Positions 1-8,293 of a stretch of DNA of 14,718 nt are shown here, one piece after another. Numbering within the stretch: position 1 is the stretch's first letter; every line of letters begins with the position of its first letter. Where the stretch lies: positions 1-14,718 of the forward strand of contig JANSLP010000526.1 of assembly GCA_029298735.1 (NCBI GenBank), in the 5' to 3' direction. This DNA is from Ophiostoma sp. CBS 140.51. Taxonomy: Eukaryota; Ascomycota; Sordariomycetes; Ophiostomatales; Ophiostomataceae. The position numbers were made by a program, and so were the translations under genes. The notes beneath the pieces were generated by a model, which was given only the letters and a program-made list of their open reading frames with translations, was not told the origin of the DNA and ran no database searches.

Positions 1-271
1 GTCGTCACCGACCCAACTACTAATCCGCCGATTATTGGTTTAACTAGGGGAGAGCGGACGGGATCCCGTGTTCTCCAATATCTGTGGCCGTACGTGAAAG
101 ACTCATGTTTTAGTGTGGTTTATATCGGCAGCCGTTGTTGCTACGACACCTCGACCGCAGCATTTTGTGTTAGGATATCGTCTCATTGTACTCTGTGCTC
201 TACCACAATATGCTAAGGTATAAAAACTCCATATAATTGGTACATATACATAAACGTAAGCTCCTCTGTCT
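1..271. other. 3' flank of the TBC-domain gene
   Basis: This AT-richer stretch lies beyond the stop codon of the minus-strand TBC gene. It holds no credible coding region. A likely 3'-end signal for that gene lies at 241-252 and is listed separately. Nothing else is recognisable before the window edge. Confidence 0.5.
241..252 (-). terminator. Putative polyadenylation efficiency element of the TBC gene
   Basis: Read on the minus strand this is TATGTATATGTA, two overlapping copies of the TATGTA/TATATA type of fungal 3'-end efficiency element. It starts 20 nt past the stop codon. This is inference from the motif and position only; no canonical AATAAA was seen next to it. Confidence 0.4.
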
Positions 272-3202
272 CTACTCGCCGTCCTTCTTGGGCAGCGCAC
301 GCTTCAGCGGCTCGAGACCAAAGATCTCATCGCTGGTCACCGGTCGTGGCCGGCCATCTGAAGTGCCGTCCATCTGTGTATCAGCTAGTGGGTCGTCAGA
401 TGCGCCACCGCCCAGTGGTGACTGGTTGACCACTTCACCGAACAAAAAAGCATGCTTCGTCCGGCTGGCAGCGGTGGGCCGTGGTGGCTTCTTGGGAGGC
501 GATGAAGAACGGGCTCCGTCGTTGTTGCTGCCACTGTTGTTATTGGAGAGGCTGCTCGCGGTGTCACCGGGCTCCAGCATCCACGAAAAAGATGACTGTG
601 CCAGTGTTGAGCGAGTAGGAATGGTATGTGGCCGTTGTTCCTCTTCTTTGACCAGTAGTGGTGTCGGCTGCTTCGGCTGAGATGGCTGTGGATGAGGTGC
701 CACCTCGGCCTGCTGTGGCTGCGGTGATCTTGCTGGAAGTGCCGGGGCCTTCTCAGGGCTGTCCAGTACGTCATTGTCGACATCAACGTCCATACTATCA
801 TCATCGTGCTCCGCTTTCGAGCCCTCGGTCTGAGCCAGAGGTGTCACAGGTGCAAAGTCGTTGTCTGGAGCCTCGCTCTGAAGCAGCGGGGTGCGAGGTG
901 CGGCATTTGCGTCGGCAGGAGATTTTGCGTCTGAGGAGACACTGGGTCCCGGCGTCGACTCCTTCTCAGAGACTGACATGGTCGTGTCTTCGGTTGGGCT
1001 CGCTGGTCTTGGTTCGTCCACCGGCAGAGTCAAGGATGAGTCCTCAAGGTGCACCTTGACGAACTGCACCTTGGCCGCCGCAAGCTCCACTTCTTCAAGC
1101 CACTCCTGCCACTGTTGTTCCCGTTCCTCTTGTGCCGCTGCTTTGTCGGACTCGCTCTTCTCTTCGCCGAGCGTGTCGGCAGGTGCCTTGGCTGGTGCTC
1201 CCCTTGCAACAGTCTTAAGTGTTGTCACTGTCTCATCGAGCATCCTGGCCAGTTGCTGGTTCCGCCGTTCCATGTCGGTCATGATACGCATAGCCTGACC
1301 ATAGGAGAGACGCTTGCCGTCCGCCGTGGGTGAAAACAGTGATGCGACAGACTTGCCTTCGCCACCAGGGCCACGGTTCGCAGCCGCAGCCTGTCTTGCT
1401 TCCGCCATATTGCGCTTGATTTCACCAACAGCATCACGGACCGCACGGTTGATGCCGAGCTTCTCGCCGCGTTCAAGCACACCCTTGGCAGCACCTTGGA
1501 AAAGCGCCTCCATACCCTCACGGCCCTGAAAAAGTCGTGACGACGCTGGTGATGGTGACGTGCCGTCGCCTCCTCCTGTGATTCCCAGGCCCTCTCCGGA
1601 TCCTGAACCTGAGTTCGATCCATGTCGCGACACGCGTAGAGGCGACCTAGCCACCTTGAGTGTGCGACTCCGCAGGCTACCCAGGCCGGCAGCAAAGGCG
1701 GCCGCTGGTGTCGTCGGTCGTAATGTGCTGGTTGGCGAGCTACCGGCGGGTGAAAAAACGCGTGACGGAGCACGTCCCGTGTACTTCAATATCAGATTGG
1801 AGCCACCGGCGGCATCGAGATGGTCCCGAAGGTAGATGGCGTCATCCACAAACGTGTGCGGGCCATGTGGTGGTTGTGGTGCGGGATACTTGAGCAGCGA
1901 CTGCAGCGCCACAGAGTAGTCTGCCTCGAGGACTGCCACCCGTGTTAGTAGACTTATCATGTAAGGCCCGTATTTCAACGGAAAAGGGCAACTTACGCTT
2001 CCAGCGAATTCGGAGCAGCATGGCGACAGATATTAAAGGTACAAGGTGCAACTTGGGATCATATGCAAATATGCTGTCCCACAGAATAAGGAGCTGCTTG
2101 AAGGGAAACTCGCGGCCAAAAAGAAGTCGTATCCACCGGATCAGAAAGATCTGCGGCAGAATCTCAATGTTCTTGAGGTGGATAGCCAGTTCTGGGTCGA
2201 CTTTCATCAGCGTGCCTTCGTGAATCTCTTTGCTCAGCTCAACAATGGCACTCTCTTCCACCCCGCCCGCGGAGTTTGCTGAAGAAGATGCCAGCGGTGA
2301 GAAGAGATCGCTTGTCGTGCCCGTCTCGTGCGTGGCCGTGCTCGCGTTGGCACTGCTGCTACTGCTGCTCATTTCGTAGAATGCCCGTGCCCGGCCCATA
2401 ATCTTAACGAAGAGGGCATAGGCGTCGTGCTCGAGAAAGCAATTGTCCAGCATCTCGATCATATCGGCGTCTTCGGGTGCTGGCACCCCACGCAAGCTGT
2501 TGCTCTCAATGGCATCCTCGCTAAGAACATAGACAAGCGGTGCCAGCAGCTCATGCATGCCTTGCCGGTAGCCGCCGGCATCGGGATGCTCCTTGCAGTA
2601 GACAAAGAGCACGTCGAGGATGAGTGTCTGGATCTCTTCCTGGTGGTAGAAAGGGTCGTCGGGAAGGCGCCGCACGTCCTGCAGAATCTCGGCGCGGACG
2701 AGCTCGTCCTTTCGAAACGTATCCCAGGGAGACTTGGGGGGTATTAGTATGATACAATTGCCAATGTAGGCAGAGACGGGATGCTCACCTCTGGATCGTC
2801 CGCCAGCGGATCGTCTGTCATCTCGGCTAGCCGCTCGGGGTGCTTAATGAAGCGCATGTACGTCCCGCGCATCGCCTCGTAGTCCTCACGGGTCTCGCGA
2901 AGGACAAGGTTGCGGTCAGCGGCGGAATCGTCGTCACGGAAGAGCAGGAAGGCCTTCCAGCAGACGGACCGCAAGCCGGCCTCACACGGGCTCGTGGGCC
3001 CATTGAACTTGACCGCCCGCTGCAGCGCGGCGACGTCACCGCCGTCCTTTTGCGTTTCCTTCCATCGCCTCCTGTTAAGTCGTTAGTTAGCCAAGATCTC
3101 GTGTGAGTTGGGCGTCGTTAACAGTCGCCGCCGATGTGCGTCATCAAAAGTGCGAGTCACATGGCTGGATTCCTCATACCTGCTTTCATCCAAAGTCCGC
3201 AT
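272..3202 (-). CDS. TBC-domain Rab GTPase-activating protein, TBC1D5-like (4 exons, 900 aa)
   Basis: Exons on the minus strand are 3202-3180, 3071-2789, 2732-1997 and 1932-272; all junctions keep frame and sum to 900 codons plus TAG. The TBC domain spans about residues 38-345. Its catalytic signatures are intact: R42-W46 (motif A), I118-x2-D121-x2-R124 (arginine finger) and Y157-R-Q159 (glutamine finger). The domain should therefore speed GTP hydrolysis by a Rab. A serine/threonine-rich insert lies at about 224-259. The C-terminal half is mostly disordered and Pro/Ser-rich, with two probable helical or coiled-coil stretches (about 558-590 and 613-642) and short conserved-looking blocks near 787-802 and 841-847. 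Family knowledge: animal TBC1D5 is a Rab7 GAP working with retromer on endosomes. Assignment to this subfamily rests on the split TBC layout and tail; the Rab target is inferred. The start is chosen because the 23-nt first exon MRTLDES joins the conserved RRW segment by a clean splice. Confidence 0.88.
1933..1996 (-). other. Intron 3 of the TBC gene (64 nt)
   Basis: Donor GTAAGT, branch TACTAAC and acceptor GGCAG. It is phase 1 and joins RWK to LLEADY at the end of the TBC domain. Skipping this splice would shift the frame and stop translation soon after. Confidence 0.88.
2733..2788 (-). other. Intron 2 of the TBC gene (56 nt)
   Basis: Donor GTGAGC, branch ACTAATA and acceptor CCAAG. It is phase 0 and restores the conserved DDPE/SPWDTF junction of TBC1D5-like proteins. 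Confidence 0.88.
3072..3179 (-). other. Intron 1 of the TBC gene (108 nt)
   Basis: Donor GTATGA, overlapping CTAAC branch sites and an AACAG acceptor are visible. It interrupts an AGG codon (phase 2) after only 23 coding nucleotides. Confidence 0.8.
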
Positions 3203-4227
3203 GTTGCTCGGGCGGATGCCGCTGTCGTCAAGGAGTGAGCATTAACGGTATGAAGGTGTGCGGCAAGTCGTAGTCTAGTGTAAATGAGGATGAAAAGACA
3301 ACGTGTAAGATCTCTAGGGATCCCGCCTTCGTTTTGTTTCCTTTCCGATCCACCCTTCTGGAACAATGAAGCACAAACGGTGGATGGTTCTCACACGACA
3401 GGCTTAGCGGCCTCGGGGCCGGATTTCTGGGCAGGTGCCCCGCTAGCCAAAGAAAGAGGGAAGGCTGGAAACTGACGACAGCGAAAGGAAAGGCGCCCCA
3501 CTAACAGAATCCGGAACGAGCGCTCTCGGCCTATCAGAACGCGTCAAGCAGGGGAGCTCTCCAGCAAGCTGTCCCGTGTTCGCCTCGTGCCTGCCATGCC
3601 AGTAGATTTCAAGCTCTTTTCGCCAGGGGCATTGTCATCTCAAACTTTGGGCGGTCAACATTTCTACTTCAAAAAGGAAAGCGCAACCAGGACCAGATGG
3701 AATGCGGCTTCTCTTAAAAAAAAGAGCTTTCTGCAACAGTCACTTGCCTGTCTCAGAAGACGATTTGATCACGCCATCCCATTTGCTTCCTGTTCTTTCT
3801 GTGAAAGAGGCAAACGAGCTGCTAAAGCTGTCCCTGGCTCTTTCCCGCCATCTTAACAAGGAGATCATATAACGATAGAACGATTGTTGCTTTAACATGT
3901 GAAGAGACTCGCCAATAATATATGTCAAAGTTTCAACGATGAGTCTTTGCGCCCTACGTCACTCCTTCATGAATTCGTAGAGCCACCTTCAAAGCACAGG
4001 CACTCAATCGTCAACGCTGTCGTTCAGTGGGCTGTCGCTAGAGCACAAACGCACGTGCCCCACATGGCTTTCAGCTCTCTCATTATCTGACTACTTTCGC
4101 CGCCTGCCTTTCGCCAGCTTCCAGGAACGCCCGAATATCTCGTTTTCTATTCTCACAACAGGCAGCTCCCACGTCTGCGCACACTCACATCTGCCCTCAC
4201 CGGGCGTCGCAACTCTCACCCGACACC
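3203..4227. promoter_or_regulatory. Divergent intergenic promoter region between the TBC and AP-1 accessory-like genes
   Basis: These 1,025 bp separate two start codons facing away from each other, so both promoters must lie here or overlap. Small reading frames occur (for example 3587-3856 and 3899-4090), but they lack domain features and conserved composition, and I do not call them genes. An E-box lies at 4052-4057. The last 120 bp before 4228 are C-rich, as is usual for a fungal leader. Confidence 0.6.
4052..4057. promoter_or_regulatory. E-box CACGTG
   Basis: A perfect CACGTG palindrome 171-176 bp upstream of the start codon at 4228. In fungi such sites are bound by bHLH factors of the Cbf1/Pho4 type. 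Function here is inferred only from position. Confidence 0.3.
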
Positions 4228-6576
4228 ATGTCTGCGGATCTCTTTGCCCAGTTTGGCCCGTTCTCGGGGAGCAATTCCTCGGGAAACCAACAGCAAGGCC
4301 AAGGTCAAGGTCAGGCTCATGCTCAGGCACAACCCAGCCCCGCTGCCCAGCAATCCGACGATCCGTTTGCGTTTCTCAGCACGGCCTTTTCCCAGCCGTC
4401 CGCGTCGCCAGTAGCACAGCAGCACTCACCGTTCTCAACGTCACAATCTAATACACCGCAGCCGCAGCAATGGTCGTTTGGCACACCATCACAGCCGGCG
4501 CAGCCGGCACAGTCGCAGTTCCCAGCTTCACAGTCCAGTCCACCACAGCCGCAACAATGGTCCTTTGGTGCACCGCCGCAGCCGTCACAGCCAGCCCAAC
4601 CAGCCCAGCCGTCGTTGAACTGGGGAAGCAGCGGGGGCGGTGGATGGGGTGCGACGGCGGCACCGGCAGCTGCATTGGCCGAGGACGACGAGGATGACGA
4701 TACTTGGGGCGACTTTGAGGAAGCGTCGACCGGAGTACAAGCCCAACCACCACCTGTGGCCGCTCCACCGGCATATCAGGCAAATCAAGCCAGCCAGCCA
4801 GCCGCGCCTCCGTCTCAACCCCAAGAGCCGTCACGGACACGAATAGTTCGTGCGTCCACCATGGATCTCATCTCGAACACCCTCGTCAACTTTGGTGATG
4901 CACCGGCCAGCGTCAACGCTTTGGTGTCAGTGGCAGAACCTGCTCACAGCCCGAACCCACCTCAGCGTGATCCATGGAGGAACCCAGTCCCAGAGCCAGC
5001 ACCAGCTGCAAAGCCGAAGCCGAAGAAGCCAGCCGATCCAAACGTGCTGTTTGATGCTGATGATTTTGATGTGAACGAGACTTTCGGCAGCGATGACGAC
5101 GACGATGAGGATGATGATGAGTTCGGGGATTTCGAGACGGGTCACACCTCGCCTCCACGACCAGCCGTGGCCAGTACAAACCATTTCTCATCTTTCCAGC
5201 CAGCTTCATCACGCCCTGCTGCTGCGAAACCAGCACCAACGCCAGCTGCAGCCACGGCGCTCGTCGACCTCCTATCTTTGGATGACTCTGAGCCGTCACC
5301 AATAACGGCTTCCTATCCTATGTCCCAACCGCAGGAAACGTCTGGCATCGGCAGACCAGCTGCAAACCTACTATCGCCTCTCAGCTTTGGCAGCACGTCC
5401 ATGACTGCTCAGAGTAACTCGCAAGCTCCCAAATCACCATCTTTCCAGGAACGCAATCCCTTCCCTGGTCTCGCTGTCACAACTCCCATCTCGACCGAGT
5501 TTCCTACAGAGAAGGTCAAGAACCGTACGCCGTCGCCAGTCACTACCTGGCCGAGTTTTGACGAATCTGCAACTTCCATAATAACTAGCAAGACAAAGGT
5601 ACCGCCACCGTCGGATGATGCCGACTGGGATGCCTGGGGAATGGAAGACTCGGCTCCTCCCAAACTGGCACCTACCCAGACGAAGAGAGCTCCGTCTCCG
5701 GTAAAGGCAAAGTCAAAGCCGAAGACGCAACCCAAGAAGGCTGCCCCAGTGGCTAAACCAGCACCAGAAACATCTGACTGGGACTGGGATGCTGAAGAGC
5801 CAAGTCAAGGCCCCGACACAACAGCATCCTCGACGCCACTTCCACCGGCCATTGCCAATGCCTCAGCACCCAACTCTATATCCGACAAGGCGCCACCTCC
5901 CACGAATGTTCCTCCTCCAGCTGTGCTCCTCTCTTTATTCCCGACTCTCATGGCTCTGCCAGAACAAGCTCTGTTCAAGCCGACAGCGACTCAACCCGTG
6001 GAGGTTCGGAACCGTGTCATTGGCAATCCAAAGACAATTGCCTTTCTACGCAACTATCTGCAAATCATTGTGGTTGCTGGTCGCGTCGTCGCCGGCCGCA
6101 AGCAGCGGTGGCATCGTGACAAGTTTCTTTCCCAAAGCATGTCCATCTCAGCCGCCGGTAGCAGCAAGGGTGGTGGTATGAAGCTTGCCGGTCTCAACAA
6201 GGCGCAAGGTCAGCGCGAAGACCGCGAGGCAGCGGACGTTGTCGCAGCATGGCTCCGCCATGTCGGTAAGCTGCGCAGTACGGTTGCCACGGCCAACGCG
6301 GCCCTCTTGGCTGCCGAGGCTACCGAGCACAAGCACTACCCTCCGCTCAGGATTCCGGAACTGCAGAGCGCGACCATCCCCATCACCGTTGCCAAAAATG
6401 TGCCCACATCCACAAAGGCCTGCGTTATCTGCGGTCTGAAGCGCGACGAGCGCGTCCGCGGCATCGACGGTGACGACGTCGACGACATTTTCAGCGAGTG
6501 GTGGGTGGAACACTGGGGGCATCGCGTGTGCAAGAACTTTTGGGCAGAGCACGAGGCTGCATTACGATCCCGGTAA
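4228..6576 (+). CDS. Aftiphilin/Laa2-like AP-1/clathrin accessory protein (782 aa, intronless)
   Basis: The first about 560 residues are disordered and rich in Gln, Pro, Ser and Ala. They carry short adaptor-binding motifs: FGPF at 9-12, WGDF at 160-163 and FGDF at 299-302 all fit the gamma-ear consensus (aromatic-G-[PDE]-aromatic), and the last two are preceded by runs of acidic residues. DPF at 45-47 and NPF at 410-412 fit AP-2 alpha-ear and EH-domain ligands. Trp/Asp segments lie near 467-470 and 518-521. The only ordered part is the C-terminal region, about 565-782, which ends in a Cys/His-rich block (C732-x2-C735 ... H765-x2-C768). Family knowledge: aftiphilin (animals) and Laa2 (yeast) use such motifs to join AP-1 and clathrin at the trans-Golgi and endosomes. 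The role is inferred from motifs; no catalytic domain is visible. The ATG has a favourable context (CACCATG). Confidence 0.72.
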   Translation: MSADLFAQFGPFSGSNSSGNQQQGQGQGQAHAQAQPSPAAQQSDDPFAFLSTAFSQPSASPVAQQHSPFSTSQSNTPQPQQWSFGTPSQPAQPAQSQFPASQSSPPQPQQWSFGAPPQPSQPAQPAQPSLNWGSSGGGGWGATAAPAAALAEDDEDDDTWGDFEEASTGVQAQPPPVAAPPAYQANQASQPAAPPSQPQEPSRTRIVRASTMDLISNTLVNFGDAPASVNALVSVAEPAHSPNPPQRDPWRNPVPEPAPAAKPKPKKPADPNVLFDADDFDVNETFGSDDDDDEDDDEFGDFETGHTSPPRPAVASTNHFSSFQPASSRPAAAKPAPTPAAATALVDLLSLDDSEPSPITASYPMSQPQETSGIGRPAANLLSPLSFGSTSMTAQSNSQAPKSPSFQERNPFPGLAVTTPISTEFPTEKVKNRTPSPVTTWPSFDESATSIITSKTKVPPPSDDADWDAWGMEDSAPPKLAPTQTKRAPSPVKAKSKPKTQPKKAAPVAKPAPETSDWDWDAEEPSQGPDTTASSTPLPPAIANASAPNSISDKAPPPTNVPPPAVLLSLFPTLMALPEQALFKPTATQPVEVRNRVIGNPKTIAFLRNYLQIIVVAGRVVAGRKQRWHRDKFLSQSMSISAAGSSKGGGMKLAGLNKAQGQREDREAADVVAAWLRHVGKLRSTVATANAALLAAEATEHKHYPPLRIPELQSATIPITVAKNVPTSTKACVICGLKRDERVRGIDGDDVDDIFSEWWVEHWGHRVCKNFWAEHEAALRSR
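4456..4629 (+). repeat. In-frame tandem duplication, 2 x 87 bp (29 codons)
   Basis: Two copies (4456-4542 and 4543-4629) each begin with codons for PQPQQWSFG and continue with Gln/Pro/Ala-rich sequence. The start of each copy is nearly identical and the ends have diverged, suggesting an old in-frame duplication in the disordered region. Confidence 0.6.
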
Positions 6577-7547
6577 ATTGCGGTTTGTATTCCGTAGGGT
6601 AAGACAAAACATTGACGGCGGCAGAGCGCATGGCGATTTTGACACCCATGTTTAGGATACTCACCCCCGGCCCTGTGATAAAATAGATATAGTAGAGACT
6701 AGACAGATGCGTTGCATTGATAGAAATGATGCCCAATATATCGCACGAGTTTTGCAAGCATCTAGATGCACCAACGGCCTGCATATCGCCGTCTCGTCTG
6801 TTGTGCAACCGCATAACTTCTGGTACCTTGTCAGTCGATCGCTCCTTCCTCAACGAGCTCAACAGGCCCCCTTGCCACCAATGACGCCTCTACATGAAAA
6901 GAGGCAAGAGCAGCCATGTAAGAGGAAAGAACGACCACCTCCATTGTAGCCCGAGAAGCTTGCGACAAACGCGCACCCGAGCCAGGGAAATTTTTATACA
7001 CAACAGGTCTTGGTTGTGAATATCAATTGGTCGAACAAAAAGAGATGAAAGAGAAGACGATAGCAAGTGGGGGGGCACATGACAAGTAAAAATGCAAGGA
7101 GGCCGCGTCTTACTTGCCTGCCCTCCCGGCACGTAGCCGGAACACTGGGAGATGTTGGACAGACAATGCGCCCAGCAGCACCAGAGCAATAGCAGGGCCG
7201 CCCGGTCGCTCTTTCCTGCGATTCGCAGAACCGACAAATGTGATTTGCGAAAGGGAGTGCTGCACGAAGAAAAAAAGGCAAGGTTCCCCCCGTTTTGTGA
7301 AAAGCCGTTGCGTCGTGCCTTCCCCGCGACGCATGCCTTCCTTTTGGGGGCGAGGGGAAGGCACACGGGCTGCTCCTTCCTCGACGACCATTGGGCGATT
7401 CGTGCCTAGGAAGCTGCATGCAGGAGGCAGGAAGCAGCAGCAACAGCAGCAAGCATCCAGGAAGCAAGAGGCAGCTGCAAGTCCCGACCCATGCTCCAAA
7501 ATAAGTGATACGCACAACAAGACGAGAAAAATCGTCCAAAAAATCTT
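6577..7547. other. Intergenic: 3' flank of the AP-1 accessory-like gene and distal upstream region of the KH gene
   Basis: No credible gene. AT-rich tracts shortly after the stop (6680-6700) may hold the 3' end of the upstream gene, but no canonical AATAAA is seen. Several open frames cross 6890-7560 on both strands at once without any recognisable domain, as expected by chance in a low-stop-codon composition. A GCA-rich repeat lies at 7414-7481. Confidence 0.45.
7414..7481 (+). repeat. Short imperfect GCA/GCAG-rich repeat
   Basis: The stretch is built from GCAGGA, GCAGCA and GCAAG-like units, including an interrupted CAG run at about 7436-7450. It looks like a degenerate microsatellite. It is not placed inside a credible gene. 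Confidence 0.5.
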
Positions 7548-7552
7548 ATTGG
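7548..7552 (-). promoter_or_regulatory. Inverted CCAAT box, candidate for the KH-gene promoter
   Basis: ATTGG on the plus strand (CCAAT on the minus strand) lies about 70 bp upstream of the sharp onset of pyrimidine-rich sequence near 7620. A further inverted CCAAT lies at 7390-7394. In ascomycetes this is the binding core of the HAP/CBC complex. Weak on its own. Confidence 0.3.
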
Positions 7553-7616
7553 GGGGATGCAATAGACCACAGGCGAGAGCAGTCGAAAAAAACGGCCGTA
7601 CTCTGGACTCTGGATG

Positions 7617-8293
7617 CTCGTGGCCGGTCCTCCCGTCCCACCCCCATATCTCTCTGCTCCTCTCAACCCTTTTAGCTGCATTTTATTTTTTTGTCTGGCC
7701 GTCCGTTTGCTCTTTCTCTGTTCGGTCTGCTCCTTCTCCTGTCTGCTTGGCCCTTTCTCTATTTGTCGCCGTCCGAGCTCCACTTGCCCTCTGCTCTTTC
7801 CATTCCCTCATCCACATTCGCTACTTCCTCAGAAGCAATCGAGCCATTCACTCTTTCCCTACTGAGCATATCCACTCTCCTGCCTCTTTCCCCTTACCCT
7901 CCTTGTCTTATTCTCCTCCCCCGTCCAGCTTTTGACCTTTTTCGTTTCTCTCCTCTTCTCCTTTCCCTCTTCTTCTTTCTTCTTTTTCCTTTCTCTCCTA
8001 TTCCTCCTCCTTCTGTAACCTCTCCAAGCTCCAAGCTCTCACCCACCTTTCTTGCTCACCCATCCCCACTGCTCTCTTTAACACCTCCTCCTCCTCACCT
8101 TGCAACCCGCACACCATTCACCTTGTCAATCCAATATTGTTGTTGTTTTCAAAACAGCTTTTAGTTCTTTTGTGATCGACTATCCACCCATCCGCGTCTG
8201 GACCGTACCCGCTGCTCTCCACCTTCTGCCCCCCGGCTTTGCCCCATCACTGCGCCTATCGTCAACTCCCGTCTCGATTCCTTCAAAAGATTG
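7617..8293 (+). other. Putative first 5' leader exon of the KH gene, pyrimidine-rich and ATG-free
   Basis: No ATG occurs in these 677 nt. The sequence is strongly pyrimidine-rich: I count 16 purines in 7921-8040, and 7945-7999 is 55 nt of uninterrupted pyrimidines. This is typical of fungal leaders. It ends at a perfect GTAAGT donor (8294). The transcription start would be near 7620-7680. Transcription is inferred from composition, not shown. Confidence 0.45.

Noticed and set aside
237..1893. Several plus-strand open frames of 70-147 codons opposite the TBC gene
   Set aside because: They are antisense shadows of a GC-biased coding exon; composition is low-complexity and without domains.
3587..4090. 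Two short plus-strand open frames (89 and 63 codons) in the divergent promoter
   Set aside because: Length is within chance expectation and there is no domain, splice structure or codon bias like the neighbouring genes.
6994..7539. 181-codon open frame on the minus strand with a leucine run near the start, resembling a signal peptide
   Set aside because: The Leu run is the reverse of the GCA/CAG repeat. Two other minus-strand frames overlap it and no conserved domain or splice-linked exons are seen.
7114..7935. 273-codon open frame on the plus strand
   Set aside because: It crosses a GCA-rich repeat and then the pyrimidine-rich leader, its composition changes abruptly, it has no domain, and other frames on both strands are open in the same place.
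7691..8164. Leucine/proline/serine-rich 157-codon open frame resembling a membrane protein
   Set aside because: It has no ATG and is simply the translation of a pyrimidine-rich tract, which always yields Leu, Ser, Pro and Phe.
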